From positions 1 to 23,332 of the forward strand of contig CBFHRK010000027.1 in assembly GCA_965658225.1 (NCBI GenBank): DNA of 23,332 nt, given 5' to 3'. The stretch is from ECT2AJA-044 sp965658225. GTDB lineage: Bacteria > Bacteroidota > Bacteroidia > Flavobacteriales > ECT2AJA-044. The notes under the pieces were generated by a model. That model saw nothing but the letters and a program-made list of their open reading frames with translations. It was not told where the DNA came from and made no database searches. The translations under genes were made by a program, and so were the position numbers. Positions 1-7,123 of the stretch are shown here, one piece after another; position 1 is the stretch's first letter, and the number at the start of each line of letters is the position of its first letter.

Positions 1-1371
1 GCCAATTTGCCAATTCTCGTTGATCCTATAATCGTACCCTAGAACTACTCCATAATCCGTTTCTCTGATCCCGGGCATATGACCCCACTCAACACCTTCG
101 GTTTGCCGTTCATTTGAGTAGGGAGCGGTGGTAGCGCTTTGAGTTGTATTCTTACTAGCCATGACTACATCAAGGTATCCTCCGGCATATAAAAAGTGAC
201 CGCGAACCACTTGAAATCTCAAATAAACAGGGAAATCTAACTGGTGTACTTCGCTCGAACTCATCGCCATATTGTGTTGGTGAGCACCAAAACTATACGA
301 CGTGCCAGTAAATGTGTGTCCCGTTCCAGTGGAGCTGCGGTACGTATACATTCCGCTGACGTTCAGACTCAGTTTTGGGTGGAACATGTATGAATAGCGA
401 ATTCCGACCGTCGGGGAAATCCGATTTCCATCGGTTCCGCGAGAATCAAAATCTGCGTAGATCCGCGCACCAAAGCTCAATCCAAAATAACTCGATTTAC
501 CTTTCATTGGGTTGAACAACCCTGGTGCCGAAGGTTTCGGTGATTTGGTGACGACTCGTTCCTCTTCTTCAGGTAGCGCTGAATCGTCTTCTAACGCTTC
601 CACAGATTCTTCCTCAGTGGCTTGATCTTCCGAGGTCTTTGTCGATACAGCGGTCTCTACCTCATCTTCAGCGGATTCGGGCTCCGAAAACTCGTCATCA
701 GACCCAGGGATTGCAACCGACTCCGGCTCGGACGACAAGAGCGCCGCGGATTGCCCTGCTGGCGGATTTCCAGAATCTGAATCCGTGGGATTCATCGAAG
801 GGGTCGACCCACCTTCAAGGGTTGCTTCTGTTTCGGCAACGAGAACTTGGTTTTCTATCGAACCGTTAGGTTCGGAAACTATATTTGCTTGTATTTGCGA
901 CTTTTCCGAAATGGCATTCGCATTCGAAGCCTGCGGTTTTTCCGCTTGTACTCCTGAAGTTTCGGCTGCAATAGCAGGCGTTTCTTCCAGGCCTTCGACT
1001 TCATTTAATTCCGTAGCTACGGTTAATGCCGGCCTCCCGGCCGGATAGTCAAGTACTTCGTTCATGGTAAGCACCTGATCTACAGAAGACAGGGTAAAAA
1101 AGGTAGCTAAGAAAACTAAGCCACCCAAAGCCGTTCTGCGCAGAAATTGCGCTCGATACATTCCGCGGATCATGGTCTGAGCCTTGAGCCATGAAGCTTC
1201 TTGAAATACAAACTCTTGTGCAGCAAACTTATTCTTGACGAAGGCGTCGACAACTGCCGGATCCTCCGCTTCAACCAATGATTTCGCCTTTTCCCAAGAA
1301 GATTCTTGGAATTCAAAGTCTTGCTGCGCAAACTTCTCGCGAAATAACTTATCTAATTCTTTATCAGTCAA
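1..1371 (-). CDS. Trans-envelope protein: cytoplasmic repeats, one TM helix, acidic linker, outer-membrane beta-barrel (partial, 3' end outside window)
   Basis: The frame is open for 457 codons from a TTG start at 1371 to the window edge. The start overlaps the last 8 nt of the sigma-factor gene, which suggests translational coupling. Residues 1-75 hold two copies of a 21-residue repeat (13-33 and 48-68, 12/21 identical) with the core FxFQExSWxKA. One hydrophobic helix follows at about 79-97. Residues about 110-290 are a low-complexity Glu/Ser/Ala/Pro-rich, strongly acidic linker. From about 292 the sequence turns into alternating aromatic and Gly-rich strands (YFGLSFGARIYADF, then GIRYSYMFHPKLSLNVSG), typical of PorT/OMP_b-brl barrels. 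Bacteroidota often place such proteins, with a short Trp-containing N-terminal segment, directly behind an ECF sigma gene, so an anti-sigma or envelope-sensing role is plausible but inferred. The TTG start is chosen because it gives the whole repeat; the next in-frame ATG would remove it. Confidence 0.75.
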   Translation of the reverse strand, partial: MTDKELDKLFREKFAQQDFEFQESSWEKAKSLVEAEDPAVVDAFVKNKFAAQEFVFQEASWLKAQTMIRGMYRAQFLRRTALGGLVFLATFFTLSSVDQVLTMNEVLDYPAGRPALTVATELNEVEGLEETPAIAAETSGVQAEKPQASNANAISEKSQIQANIVSEPNGSIENQVLVAETEATLEGGSTPSMNPTDSDSGNPPAGQSAALLSSEPESVAIPGSDDEFSEPESAEDEVETAVSTKTSEDQATEEESVEALEDDSALPEEEERVVTKSPKPSAPGLFNPMKGKSSYFGLSFGARIYADFDSRGTDGNRISPTVGIRYSYMFHPKLSLNVSGMYTYRSSTGTGHTFTGTSYSFGAHQHNMAMSSSEVHQLDFPVYLRFQVVRGHFLYAGGYLDVVMASKNTTQSATTAPYSNERQTEGVEWGHMPGIRETDYGVVLGYDYRINENWQIG

Positions 1372-1918
1372 CCCGAATATCTTTTAACTCTTCAATGATC
1401 ATTTTCTTTAGCATTTTCCGCGCATGGGAAACGTGCCATTTACTCGTACCTTCCGATATCTTCAACATCTCACTAATCTCAGCGTGTTTGTAACCATCTA
1501 TGATATAGAGGTTAAAAACCTTTTGAGAAACCGGTGGTAACCTTAAAATCAACTTCTTCAATTCTTCGGCCTGAAAATGCGCATCGGCCGTATTCATATC
1601 TATATGCCCATCCGGAAATATTTCATCTGGGTAGGTGTGTGTTTCTTTATACCTCTTCTGCTTTCTGAACTCGTCAATGATTGTATTAATCGTAATTCTC
1701 CGAATCCACGCCTCAAAGGGCACGTCAGAATTATACTTTTCTAAATTCATTAGGATTTTGCAGAAGGCTAGGTTTAATAGTGACTCGGCGTCGACCTTCT
1801 GATCGGCATAGCGAAAACAAGTACCCATGATAATGCCGTAGCACTTTTGGTACAAGGTATACTGTGCTCTTTGCTTTCGCTCGATGCACTGCTCAATGAG
1901 TTCGCTGTCAATTTCCAT
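1364..1918 (-). CDS. ECF-type RNA polymerase sigma factor
   Basis: This 184-aa protein has the two-domain layout of ECF sigma factors. Region 2 (about residues 20-90) includes WIRRITINTIIDEFRKQKR, the usual end of sigma-2 (-10 recognition). Region 4 (about 115-175) starts LPPVSQKVFNLYIIDGY and continues with the helix-turn-helix HAEISEMLKISEGTSKWHVS, used for -35 contact. It should direct RNA polymerase to a small regulon, perhaps including its own operon. The downstream gene overlaps its stop by 8 nt and encodes a membrane-spanning protein with a cytoplasmic N-terminus, a common place for the partner that controls an ECF factor. A strong hairpin lies 13 nt upstream of the ATG. Family assignment is secure; the regulated stress or process cannot be read from the sequence. 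Confidence 0.93.
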   Translation of the reverse strand: MEIDSELIEQCIERKQRAQYTLYQKCYGIIMGTCFRYADQKVDAESLLNLAFCKILMNLEKYNSDVPFEAWIRRITINTIIDEFRKQKRYKETHTYPDEIFPDGHIDMNTADAHFQAEELKKLILRLPPVSQKVFNLYIIDGYKHAEISEMLKISEGTSKWHVSHARKMLKKMIIEELKDIRVD

Positions 1919-1931
1919 ACAATGAAGAAAG

Positions 1932-1958
1932 GACGAGTCGCCGACCGGGCAACTCGTC
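1932..1958 (-). promoter_or_regulatory. Hairpin in the 5' leader of the sigma-factor gene
   Basis: The arms GACGAGT (1932-1938) and ACTCGTC (1952-1958) are perfectly complementary. After one mismatch, GCC (1940-1942) pairs with GGC (1948-1950), leaving a 5-nt loop. It sits 13 nt before the sigma-factor ATG and is not followed by a T-run, so it is not a classic terminator. If the promoter at 1963-1970 is right, it would form at the extreme 5' end of the mRNA. The rest of the 295-bp spacer 1919-2213 shows no gene. Confidence 0.5.
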
Positions 1959-1962
1959 GTTT

Positions 1963-1970
1963 CAAACCTA
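1963..1970 (-). promoter_or_regulatory. Candidate -7 element for the sigma factor operon
   Basis: On the minus strand this reads TAGGTTTG, an exact match to the Bacteroidota -7 consensus TAnnTTTG, 44 nt before the sigma-factor ATG. No convincing TTTG -33 element lies 19-21 nt further upstream, so the call is weak. Confidence 0.3.
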
Positions 1971-2213
1971 AACCTAATCTACTGAAAAATCAGCGTCTTT
2001 AAGAACTTCAAACCCCTGTATGGCCGGTCGTTCATACAAGCGTTGCACATTTTTTATTCTCCACGGAGAAAAAGAGTAAGAGGTTTAAATCGTACTAACG
2101 CGACCTTTTCTTCGTTGTGCACCTTCGAAGTAAAACCTCTCGTCTTTTGACAAAGAATCCATGATTTATTATGAATACGCGGTCTTAGATACTCGGGTTG
2201 GGTGCTTTTCCGA

Positions 2214-4748
2214 TTATTTTGCTTTCATCACCTTGATGACGCCTTTATTCGTTCTGACGTAGTAAATCCCTGAGGCCCAGTGGGTCGTATTAATTTGGGT
2301 CAGGGCCTCACGGCCCGATACGCCCTCGTAAATCACTTGTCCCTCCGCATTCAAAACGACCAAAGGACCTTCTGCCTCGGTTATAAGAGTCAAGCTATTT
2401 TTAAATGGGTTCGGAAAGGCATTGATTGCGGTACCCGATTCTTCGGTGATCCCTATACCCGACGGAACTATCAAATCGCGCTGATAAGCGCCGTTCCCGT
2501 GCGTTGCTAATCGAAGCTTTCTATTGGGTGCACTAATCACCAAATCCATTGCTATTACCGCCTCTGGAAGTCCAGTATCATATACATTCCAAGTATTTCC
2601 ATAATCCTCAGATACATAAACCCCCAAGTCATTTCCTACGTATAAAACACTTGGATAATCTGGATCTATTGCAATCGCATTGGTCGGAATATCAGGCAAA
2701 GTTCCCGTAATATCGGTCCATGTTTGACCCAAGTCATCGGAACGAAAAACATGCCCGGTTCCGAATCCAGAATAGGTAACATAAACAACATTATCATTGG
2801 TAGGGTCAAAAGCAACGTCTACCGGATATCGGTCGGGTAAACCCGACATATTCGCAGTCGTCCACGAAGCGCCCCCATTGTCTGTAGTATATATATGGTG
2901 AGGGCCTAAATATGGGCCAGTGGCCCCAATGACCTTGTCGCTATTTGTTGGGCTCACAGCTAAATCGGTGAAAAAATTTCCATCAAAAGAACTCGGGCCT
3001 GTTGGAGACCAGTTTTGGCCACCGTCATTCGAGTAAAAAACGCGTTCTCTACCCGCATACATAACGTTGTTATCGGAAGGCGCAATTCTGTACGGTGCAA
3101 TGAAAGCTGAAATTCCGCTGTTGGGCGGACTCACAACCTGCACCCAATTGCCGGATACATCAATCCGACCAATATTTAGGTTTTGGTAACTCGCTAGGCG
3201 ATAAGGAACTCCGTCGAAAGGCAGTCCAGAATAACTTCCGTCTCCACCTAAAACTCGCTGCCACGCAGGCGAACCCGTCCAAATTACCGTGCTGTTATCC
3301 TGGAGTCCACCCATAAATATCATCGTGTCGACTGATCCGGTATTTGTGCCATTGTAAAACTGCGTTGTTTGTAACCCGCCGTTCAATGACATCATGGTTG
3401 AGCCCGTACGGCGGAACATCCCACCGTCGGTGCCAAAGTAAATGGTATCGGGTTGCGTGGGGTGATACTCGACCTCGTGAATATCGGAGTGGATATAGTT
3501 GGGTCCTCCGTCGGGGCCATTTATAGGTGGAGTGCCGAGATTAAGGCCGTTATTGGCGGCGGTAAATAAAGAGGATCCAGAATTACTCGAAACGCGACAT
3601 TCAACGCCCACGGCATAAAGTTCATTCGGATCATTTGGGTGAATGGCCACGTCATGACTAAACCAACCTTGCCAAAGTGTATAGTCGTCAGTGCTTTGGA
3701 CGGTCCAGGTTTGACCGTGATCCATACTTCTACATAACCAAGAAGCCCCGTTTGCTTGGGAGGTACTGTTTCCAATGCTGGCGTATATAATGGACGGATT
3801 ATTCTCGTATAAATCAAGGTGGATTTTCCCACCGAAGGTGGTGGGCAAATTACTCGTGCATTGCGTCCATGTGGCCCCGGCATCGTAACTCCGGTAGATT
3901 CCTTTTCCGGTACTGTTTAGGTTTCCAAACGCGGCATACAATGTATCGGTGTCCGTAGTGTTTAGAGCCAAGCTCATAGCCATAGGGATGCTGTTAATTT
4001 GAGACCAATTCACCCCGCCGTCTGTAGTTTTGTAGACCCCATTACTGGTAGCTGCGTAAACAATATTGGGGTTAGTAGGATGAATGGCCAAGTCGTTCAC
4101 TCCGCGCTCTTGATCATAGGACCAATCGAGCGATTTTGTCCAGGTGGCTCCGCCATCCGCCGACTTTAAAATTCCGATGCCATAAGAACCGCGGAAAGGG
4201 CGAATCCACGGATCCAATCCGGCTCCGTTAATATTATACACTTCTCCTGTTCCTGCGTAAATGATGGAGGTATCGGACGGAGCCAACTTGATGCTCGATA
4301 CACCTAAAACAGGAAACCCGGTAGCTATTCGGTGCCATGCTTCTGCGCCTTCCCCACCGGTTCGTGTACGCCAAATTCCGCCCGAAGCACTTCCGAGCCA
4401 AATAGTGGTGGGATTTAATCTGTTTATTTCAAGGGCTAGGGTACGGCCGGCAGTATTCCAGGGTCCAAGGGGTTCCCATGGGCTGGTTGTTTGGGCCTCA
4501 CGGCCCGATGCGAAGATCGCTTCTCGTTCTTCGAAGGCCAGTGCGTATCCTGCCGAAGGCAGTTCTTCGAAAGGATAAGATCGTTGTAGCGACCAAGATT
4601 CGAGGGCTTCCATGGCACCCGACACAGCGTTTGGGTCGCGTGCCGGGCGTTCTGGAGCATTCGTATTGGACGTCGATTGGGTAACAAGCAAGCCTCCTAA
4701 ACTAATAAGGAGAATGGCCGCAAAGGAGAAAAGGGCAATTCGTTTCAT
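2214..4748 (-). CDS. Secreted BNR/sortilin-like beta-propeller protein with T9SS sorting domain
   Basis: This 844-aa protein starts with a signal peptide (MKRIALFSFAAILLISLGG, then a Thr/Ser stretch). The body carries at least eight Asp-box (BNR) motifs of the form S/T-x-D-x-G-x-x-W: SADGGATW, TTDGGVNW, SYDAGATW, SMDHGQTW, SNDGGQNW, TTDNGGASW, SDDLGQTW and SEDYGNTW. Each is preceded by a strand like HPTNPNIVYAAT, as in sortilin/VPS10 and YVTN/BNR-like propellers. The last ~75 residues are a T9SS type A sorting domain (FPNPFKNSLTL ... GIYYVRTNKGVIKVMKAK). It should cross the outer membrane through the Por system and be surface-attached or released. Catalytic residues of sialidases are not evident, so a glycosidase name should not be assumed; binding or adhesion is as likely. 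It lies 51 nt downstream of the PfkB kinase on the same strand and may be cotranscribed with it. Confidence 0.9.
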   Translation of the reverse strand: MKRIALFSFAAILLISLGGLLVTQSTSNTNAPERPARDPNAVSGAMEALESWSLQRSYPFEELPSAGYALAFEEREAIFASGREAQTTSPWEPLGPWNTAGRTLALEINRLNPTTIWLGSASGGIWRTRTGGEGAEAWHRIATGFPVLGVSSIKLAPSDTSIIYAGTGEVYNINGAGLDPWIRPFRGSYGIGILKSADGGATWTKSLDWSYDQERGVNDLAIHPTNPNIVYAATSNGVYKTTDGGVNWSQINSIPMAMSLALNTTDTDTLYAAFGNLNSTGKGIYRSYDAGATWTQCTSNLPTTFGGKIHLDLYENNPSIIYASIGNSTSQANGASWLCRSMDHGQTWTVQSTDDYTLWQGWFSHDVAIHPNDPNELYAVGVECRVSSNSGSSLFTAANNGLNLGTPPINGPDGGPNYIHSDIHEVEYHPTQPDTIYFGTDGGMFRRTGSTMMSLNGGLQTTQFYNGTNTGSVDTMIFMGGLQDNSTVIWTGSPAWQRVLGGDGSYSGLPFDGVPYRLASYQNLNIGRIDVSGNWVQVVSPPNSGISAFIAPYRIAPSDNNVMYAGRERVFYSNDGGQNWSPTGPSSFDGNFFTDLAVSPTNSDKVIGATGPYLGPHHIYTTDNGGASWTTANMSGLPDRYPVDVAFDPTNDNVVYVTYSGFGTGHVFRSDDLGQTWTDITGTLPDIPTNAIAIDPDYPSVLYVGNDLGVYVSEDYGNTWNVYDTGLPEAVIAMDLVISAPNRKLRLATHGNGAYQRDLIVPSGIGITEESGTAINAFPNPFKNSLTLITEAEGPLVVLNAEGQVIYEGVSGREALTQINTTHWASGIYYVRTNKGVIKVMKAK

Positions 4749-4799
4749 AGCAGATTGATCTAAGCTATGAAGGTACCGATAAAATGAATTCGAATGAAG

Positions 4800-5723
4800 T
4801 TAGCCTAACTGGATATCGAACTGAACGAGGTCGATGAACTCTTGAACACGCGTTCGAACCTCCGGCTCATTTAGTTCGAGAAGTCGTTCTGGGCCGAATT
4901 TTTCAACGCAGAAACTCGCCATGGCCGAACCGTAAATGACCGCTCTTTTCATGTTTTCGAAGGATGTGTCTCTTGATTGTGCGAGATAGCCTATGAATCC
5001 ACCTGCGAAGGTGTCGCCAGCTCCGGTAGGATCAAAAACCTCTTCGAGCGGCAAGGCTGGAGCGAAGAAGGCTTCCTTTTCATTAAAGAGCAAAGCCCCG
5101 TGCTCGCCTTTTTTAATAACAACCACTTTAGGGCCCATGGCTAATATTTTCTTGGCCGATTTAACCAAGGAATAGTCATCGGCGAGTTGGCGGGCTTCTT
5201 CATCGTTAATGATTAGCACATCGACCCGCTTGAGCACCTCTTTGAGGTCGTCCATGAAGCTATCCATCCAGAAATTCATGGTATCTAAGGCGACCAATTT
5301 CGGTTTTTGATTCAATTGGTCGAGCACTTTCGACTGAAGGCTTGGCATTAAGTTTCCGAGCATCAAAAACTCCGTGTCTTTATATGCCTCGGGCAAAACA
5401 GGGTCAAAATTGGCCAATACATTTAGCTGGGTATCTAGGGTATCTCTAGAATTCATGTCGATGTGGTACTTCCCAGCCCAGAAAAAAGATTTTTCACCTT
5501 GTTTAATTTGGAGTCCACCCAAGTCGATATTGCGTTCTTTTAATCCTTCTAAAAAATCGGGGTCAAAATCGTCTCCAACCACTGAAACCAGTTGTGTAGG
5601 CACACCAAATTGCGAAGCGGATACACTGAAATACATAGCGGATCCACCCACTATTTTATCTGTTTTTCCGAAAGGGGTTTCTATGGCGTCGTAGGCTACT
5701 GTTCCAATCACTAAAAGGCTCAT
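4800..5723 (-). CDS. PfkB-family (ribokinase-like) carbohydrate kinase
   Basis: This 307-aa protein has the usual length and landmarks of the PfkB family, which transfers phosphate from ATP to a sugar or nucleoside hydroxyl. Residues 26-40 hold the early glycine motif VGGSAMYFSVSASQFG. Residues 173-177 (NDEEA) match the conserved NxxE region, and KKGEHGA at 204-210 precedes the nucleotide site. DPTGAGDTFAGG at 231-242 is PfkB signature 2, with the anion-hole glycines and the catalytic base Asp237. The substrate cannot be read from the sequence. The gene lies back to back with tRNA-Asn. No Bacteroidota -7 motif was seen just upstream of its ATG. Confidence 0.92.
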   Translation of the reverse strand: MSLLVIGTVAYDAIETPFGKTDKIVGGSAMYFSVSASQFGVPTQLVSVVGDDFDPDFLEGLKERNIDLGGLQIKQGEKSFFWAGKYHIDMNSRDTLDTQLNVLANFDPVLPEAYKDTEFLMLGNLMPSLQSKVLDQLNQKPKLVALDTMNFWMDSFMDDLKEVLKRVDVLIINDEEARQLADDYSLVKSAKKILAMGPKVVVIKKGEHGALLFNEKEAFFAPALPLEEVFDPTGAGDTFAGGFIGYLAQSRDTSFENMKRAVIYGSAMASFCVEKFGPERLLELNEPEVRTRVQEFIDLVQFDIQLG

Positions 5724-5754
5724 CGCAAAGGCTTTAAAAATTTTACGCGAAGGT

Positions 5755-5787
5755 ATTGCTTTCTTCGGAGAGTAAGTATTATATTTG
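5755..5787 (+). promoter_or_regulatory. Promoter of tRNA-Asn
   Basis: TATATTTG at 5780-5787 matches TAnnTTTG exactly. ATTG at 5755-5758 serves as the -33 element with a 21-nt spacer. The -7 element ends 19 nt before the mature tRNA 5' end, a sensible distance for a short leader. Confidence 0.65.
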
Positions 5788-5806
5788 CCGTCCGTTTTTA
5801 ACGAAT

Positions 5807-5880
5807 TCCTCCTTAGCTCAGTTGGTTAGAGCATCTGACTGTTAATCAGAGGGTCCTTGGTTCGAGCCCAAGAGGAGGAG
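5807..5880 (+). tRNA. tRNA-Asn (anticodon GTT)
   Basis: A complete cloverleaf can be folded by hand. The acceptor TCCTCCT (5807-5813) pairs with AGGAGGA (5873-5879). The D stem is GCTC/GAGC and the anticodon stem TCTGA/TCAGA, with loop CTGTTAA carrying GTT at 5841-5843. The T stem is CTTGG/CCAAG with loop TTCGAGC, and the discriminator is G5880. CCA is not encoded (CAA follows) and must be added after transcription. Confidence 0.97.
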
Positions 5881-5952
5881 CAACAAAAGGCTGCATTTCA
5901 CAATGCGGCCTTTTTTGTTTGTAGCCCTGAGGGACACGATTTTTGCAGAAAA
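5877..5952 (+). repeat. Direct repeat, copy A: tRNA-Asn 3' tail plus terminator
   Basis: The first 44 nt (5877-5920, from GGAGCAACAAAAGG through the terminator T-run) are identical to 6885-6928. Similarity continues through TAGCCCTGAGGGA and TTTTGCAGAAAA. The copies lie 1008 bp apart and bracket the degenerate tRNA and the small secreted-protein gene. Confidence 0.85.
5885..5916 (+). terminator. Rho-independent terminator of tRNA-Asn
   Basis: AAAAGGCTGCATT (5885-5897) pairs with AATGCGGCCTTTT (5902 onward) around the loop TCAC with one G-U pair, followed by six Ts and then GTTT. It starts 5 nt after the tRNA 3' end. The same element recurs at 6893-6924. Confidence 0.9.
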
Positions 5953-5972
5953 CAAGGCTCAGTTGGTTCGAG

Positions 5973-5988
5973 TTCCGCACCTGCGGAA
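5973..5988. repeat. 16-bp palindromic element 1
   Basis: TTCCGCA-CC-TGCGGAA is a perfect 7-bp inverted repeat inside the degenerate tRNA. Its 3' arm CTGCGGAA is also complementary to TTCCGCAG at 6003-6010 in element 2. Confidence 0.7.
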
Positions 5989-6002
5989 TTAATCAGAGGG
6001 TC

Positions 6003-6018
6003 TTCCGCAGTCCCGGAA
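6003..6018. repeat. 16-bp palindromic element 2
   Basis: TTCCG-CAGTCC-CGGAA has the same length, same ends and same first seven bases as element 1, 30 bp away. It replaces the T arm of the tRNA copy. Confidence 0.65.
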
Positions 6019-6045
6019 CCCAAGGGGAGGAGCAAGTAAAATGAT

Positions 6046-6080
6046 AAAACCGTTATACTGTTATAGTGTAGCGGTTTTTT
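6046..6080. terminator. Bidirectional-looking terminator
   Basis: AAAACCGTTATAC (6046-6058) pairs over 13 positions, two of them G-U, with GTGTAGCGGTTTT (6066-6078) around the loop TGTTATA. Six Ts follow on the plus strand. On the minus strand the element lies right at the stop codon of the 242-aa gene and is followed by a TTTTATCATTTT-type tract, so it probably ends that gene. Confidence 0.75.
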
Positions 6081-6807
6081 ATTGGACTCTATTCCAAAGC
6101 TTGTTTACACCAGGCTGTTTAAGCATCATAGTAGATGTGTCCACTAAATAATTACCGTTATTCATCCAAGGGCCTGCTGGGTAATCACCTGTAAAAAGAA
6201 TTTTATTTTCTGTTTTCCAATAGCCTTTAAGTTCTTGACCTGGAGTACCCCCCGTGACGCCACCATTTCCACCTGCCGATTTTGAGCTAAACTGTAGCGT
6301 TCCATCACCATGTAAAGCAAGTGTTTCTTCTATTACGTATGAGAACCCACTAATTGGATCAGTATAAGACTCTGTTCTCCTCCAAACACCTATCACACGC
6401 GGGTCAATGTTGTCTTGGCTGGCAGATTCTTTTGGAACTTCCATACCTTCTTGGTAAAACCTAACTGTTGTTCCATAACTACCATCCAATCCAAAATTAA
6501 AGTCCAATCCTGTGTCATTAATTTCAATAAGAAATTGAAACTCTTGCGCTGTGAATTTATCCCATGCAGAGCCCATAATCTGATTTGCTTCATTCAAATC
6601 TCCCATTAAAATATATGTTGAGCCATCATCGCCTAATAGCATCCCATAGTACCTGTTCTCAGTATCATCATTGTGAAGACTGCCTGGTTCTATTTTAAGT
6701 GTTGCGACGACACCGTTTATACTCCCAACAAAAACCTTATCTGTAAATCCTTGGCCAAACAATTCTTGGCCCGTAAAAAACAAAGCACAAACATATAGTA
6801 ACCTCAT
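6079..6807 (-). CDS. Secreted protein of unknown function, beta-rich
   Basis: The frame stays open upstream to 7062, but the ATG at 6807 is chosen because it opens directly into a signal peptide (MRLLYVCALFFTGQELFGQ). The longer N-terminus would read through the tRNA-tail repeat and is Cys/Arg-rich without pattern. The mature part (~220 aa) has a first section with DDGSTYILMGDL, a short beta motif seen in small secreted proteins. A second section, from RVIGVWRRTESYTDP through ETLALHGDGTLQF to GYWKTENKILFTGD, resembles lipocalin-like or META-type beta domains that measure a W-RRTE strand and a GDGT turn. No catalytic residues are recognised. The gene is AT-richer than its neighbours (about 40% GC in sampled lines against about 48% in the PfkB gene). 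It sits alone between two copies of the tRNA-Asn tail, so it looks like an acquired cassette. Confidence 0.75.
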   Translation of the reverse strand: MRLLYVCALFFTGQELFGQGFTDKVFVGSINGVVATLKIEPGSLHNDDTENRYYGMLLGDDGSTYILMGDLNEANQIMGSAWDKFTAQEFQFLIEINDTGLDFNFGLDGSYGTTVRFYQEGMEVPKESASQDNIDPRVIGVWRRTESYTDPISGFSYVIEETLALHGDGTLQFSSKSAGGNGGVTGGTPGQELKGYWKTENKILFTGDYPAGPWMNNGNYLVDTSTMMLKQPGVNKLWNRVQ

Positions 6808-6884
6808 AACGAACAAATTAGATGGTCTAATAAATTTAAGATAATAAATGAATTTAGTTCTGCTGCATCTTTGAATAATAGGGG

Positions 6885-6959
6885 GGAGCAACAAAAGGCT
6901 GCATTTCACAATGCGGCCTTTTTTGTTTTTAGCCTGAGGGATAAGGGTTTTGCAAAAAA
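6885..6959 (+). repeat. Direct repeat, copy B: tRNA-Asn tail plus terminator without tRNA
   Basis: 6885-6928 equals 5877-5920 exactly, and the similarity continues to TTTTGCAAAAAA with a 1-nt deletion and several substitutions. Only the last bases of a tRNA (GGAG) precede it, so the terminator serves no visible plus-strand gene. Confidence 0.85.
6893..6924 (+). terminator. Orphan terminator copy
   Basis: It has the same perfect stem-loop and six-T run as the tRNA-Asn terminator, but no intact RNA or protein gene ends here on the plus strand. Confidence 0.7.
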
Positions 6960-7123
6960 GACACTCCCGGGAAGAACAGACGAGACCTAATTCTATTATG
7001 CTCATTAGAACAAGAATAGGGCACCCGTCGTCGCCGAGACCATTTCTAACAATCCAGCACAATTACTTACTTTGGATTGGCTTTCTTTGTAGCCTCCGAT
7101 CTCCGAATTTACTTTTACACTTC

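Larger units (their letters stand above)
5957..6035 (+). pseudogene. Degenerate tRNA-Asn copy carrying two palindromic elements
   Basis: Blocks match the intact tRNA-Asn in order: GCTCAGTTGGTT (5957-5968) equals 5816-5827, TTAATCAGAGGGTC (5989-6002) equals 5842-5855, and CCCAAGGGGAGGAGCAA (6019-6035) matches 5867-5883 with one change. The 5' half of the anticodon arm and the T arm are replaced by TTCCGCACCTGCGGAA and TTCCGCAGTCCCGGAA. TTGGTTCGAG at 5963-5972 also equals the T-arm segment 5857-5866, so the copy may be a D-loop/T-arm recombinant. The acceptor 5' strand and the G of the anticodon are missing, so it cannot make a normal tRNA-Asn. Confidence 0.8.
6808..7123. other. 316-bp intergenic stretch with an orphan terminator repeat
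   Basis: It separates two divergent genes and holds repeat copy B with its terminator. The remainder (about 6960-7123) is unremarkable leader sequence of the dioxygenase gene; TACTTTGG near 7069 is only an imperfect -7 motif. No further gene is seen. Confidence 0.6.

Noticed and set aside
2053..2074. Hairpin TTCTCCACGGAGAA flanked by T and A runs
   Set aside because: The stem is only 5-6 bp and the minus-strand side is followed by A-rich, not T-rich, sequence, so it does not fit a terminator of the upstream gene.
3521..3883. 120-aa open frame inside the BNR protein gene
   Set aside because: It lies in another frame of a gene with clear repeats and a T9SS tail; no recognisable motif.
2214..4748. 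Sialidase function for the BNR protein
   Set aside because: Asp boxes alone do not show activity; the Arg triad and FRIP-type motif of sialidases were not seen.
5973..6018. CRISPR-like pair of 16-bp repeats with a 14-bp spacer
   Set aside because: Only two imperfect units occur, and the spacer is simply tRNA-Asn sequence.
5877..6959. Calling the tRNA-flanked cassette an integrative element
   Set aside because: No integrase, excisionase or replication gene is present; it is reported only as a finding and as repeats.
6808..7062. N-terminal extension of the small secreted protein to 7062
   Set aside because: The extension reads through the duplicated terminator and has no domain-like pattern; the internal ATG at 6807 begins a clean signal peptide.
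6950..7123. N-terminal extension of the PhyH-type dioxygenase
   Set aside because: It would start inside the tail of repeat B and adds basic, low-pattern sequence; the family domain begins well after the ATG at 7124.
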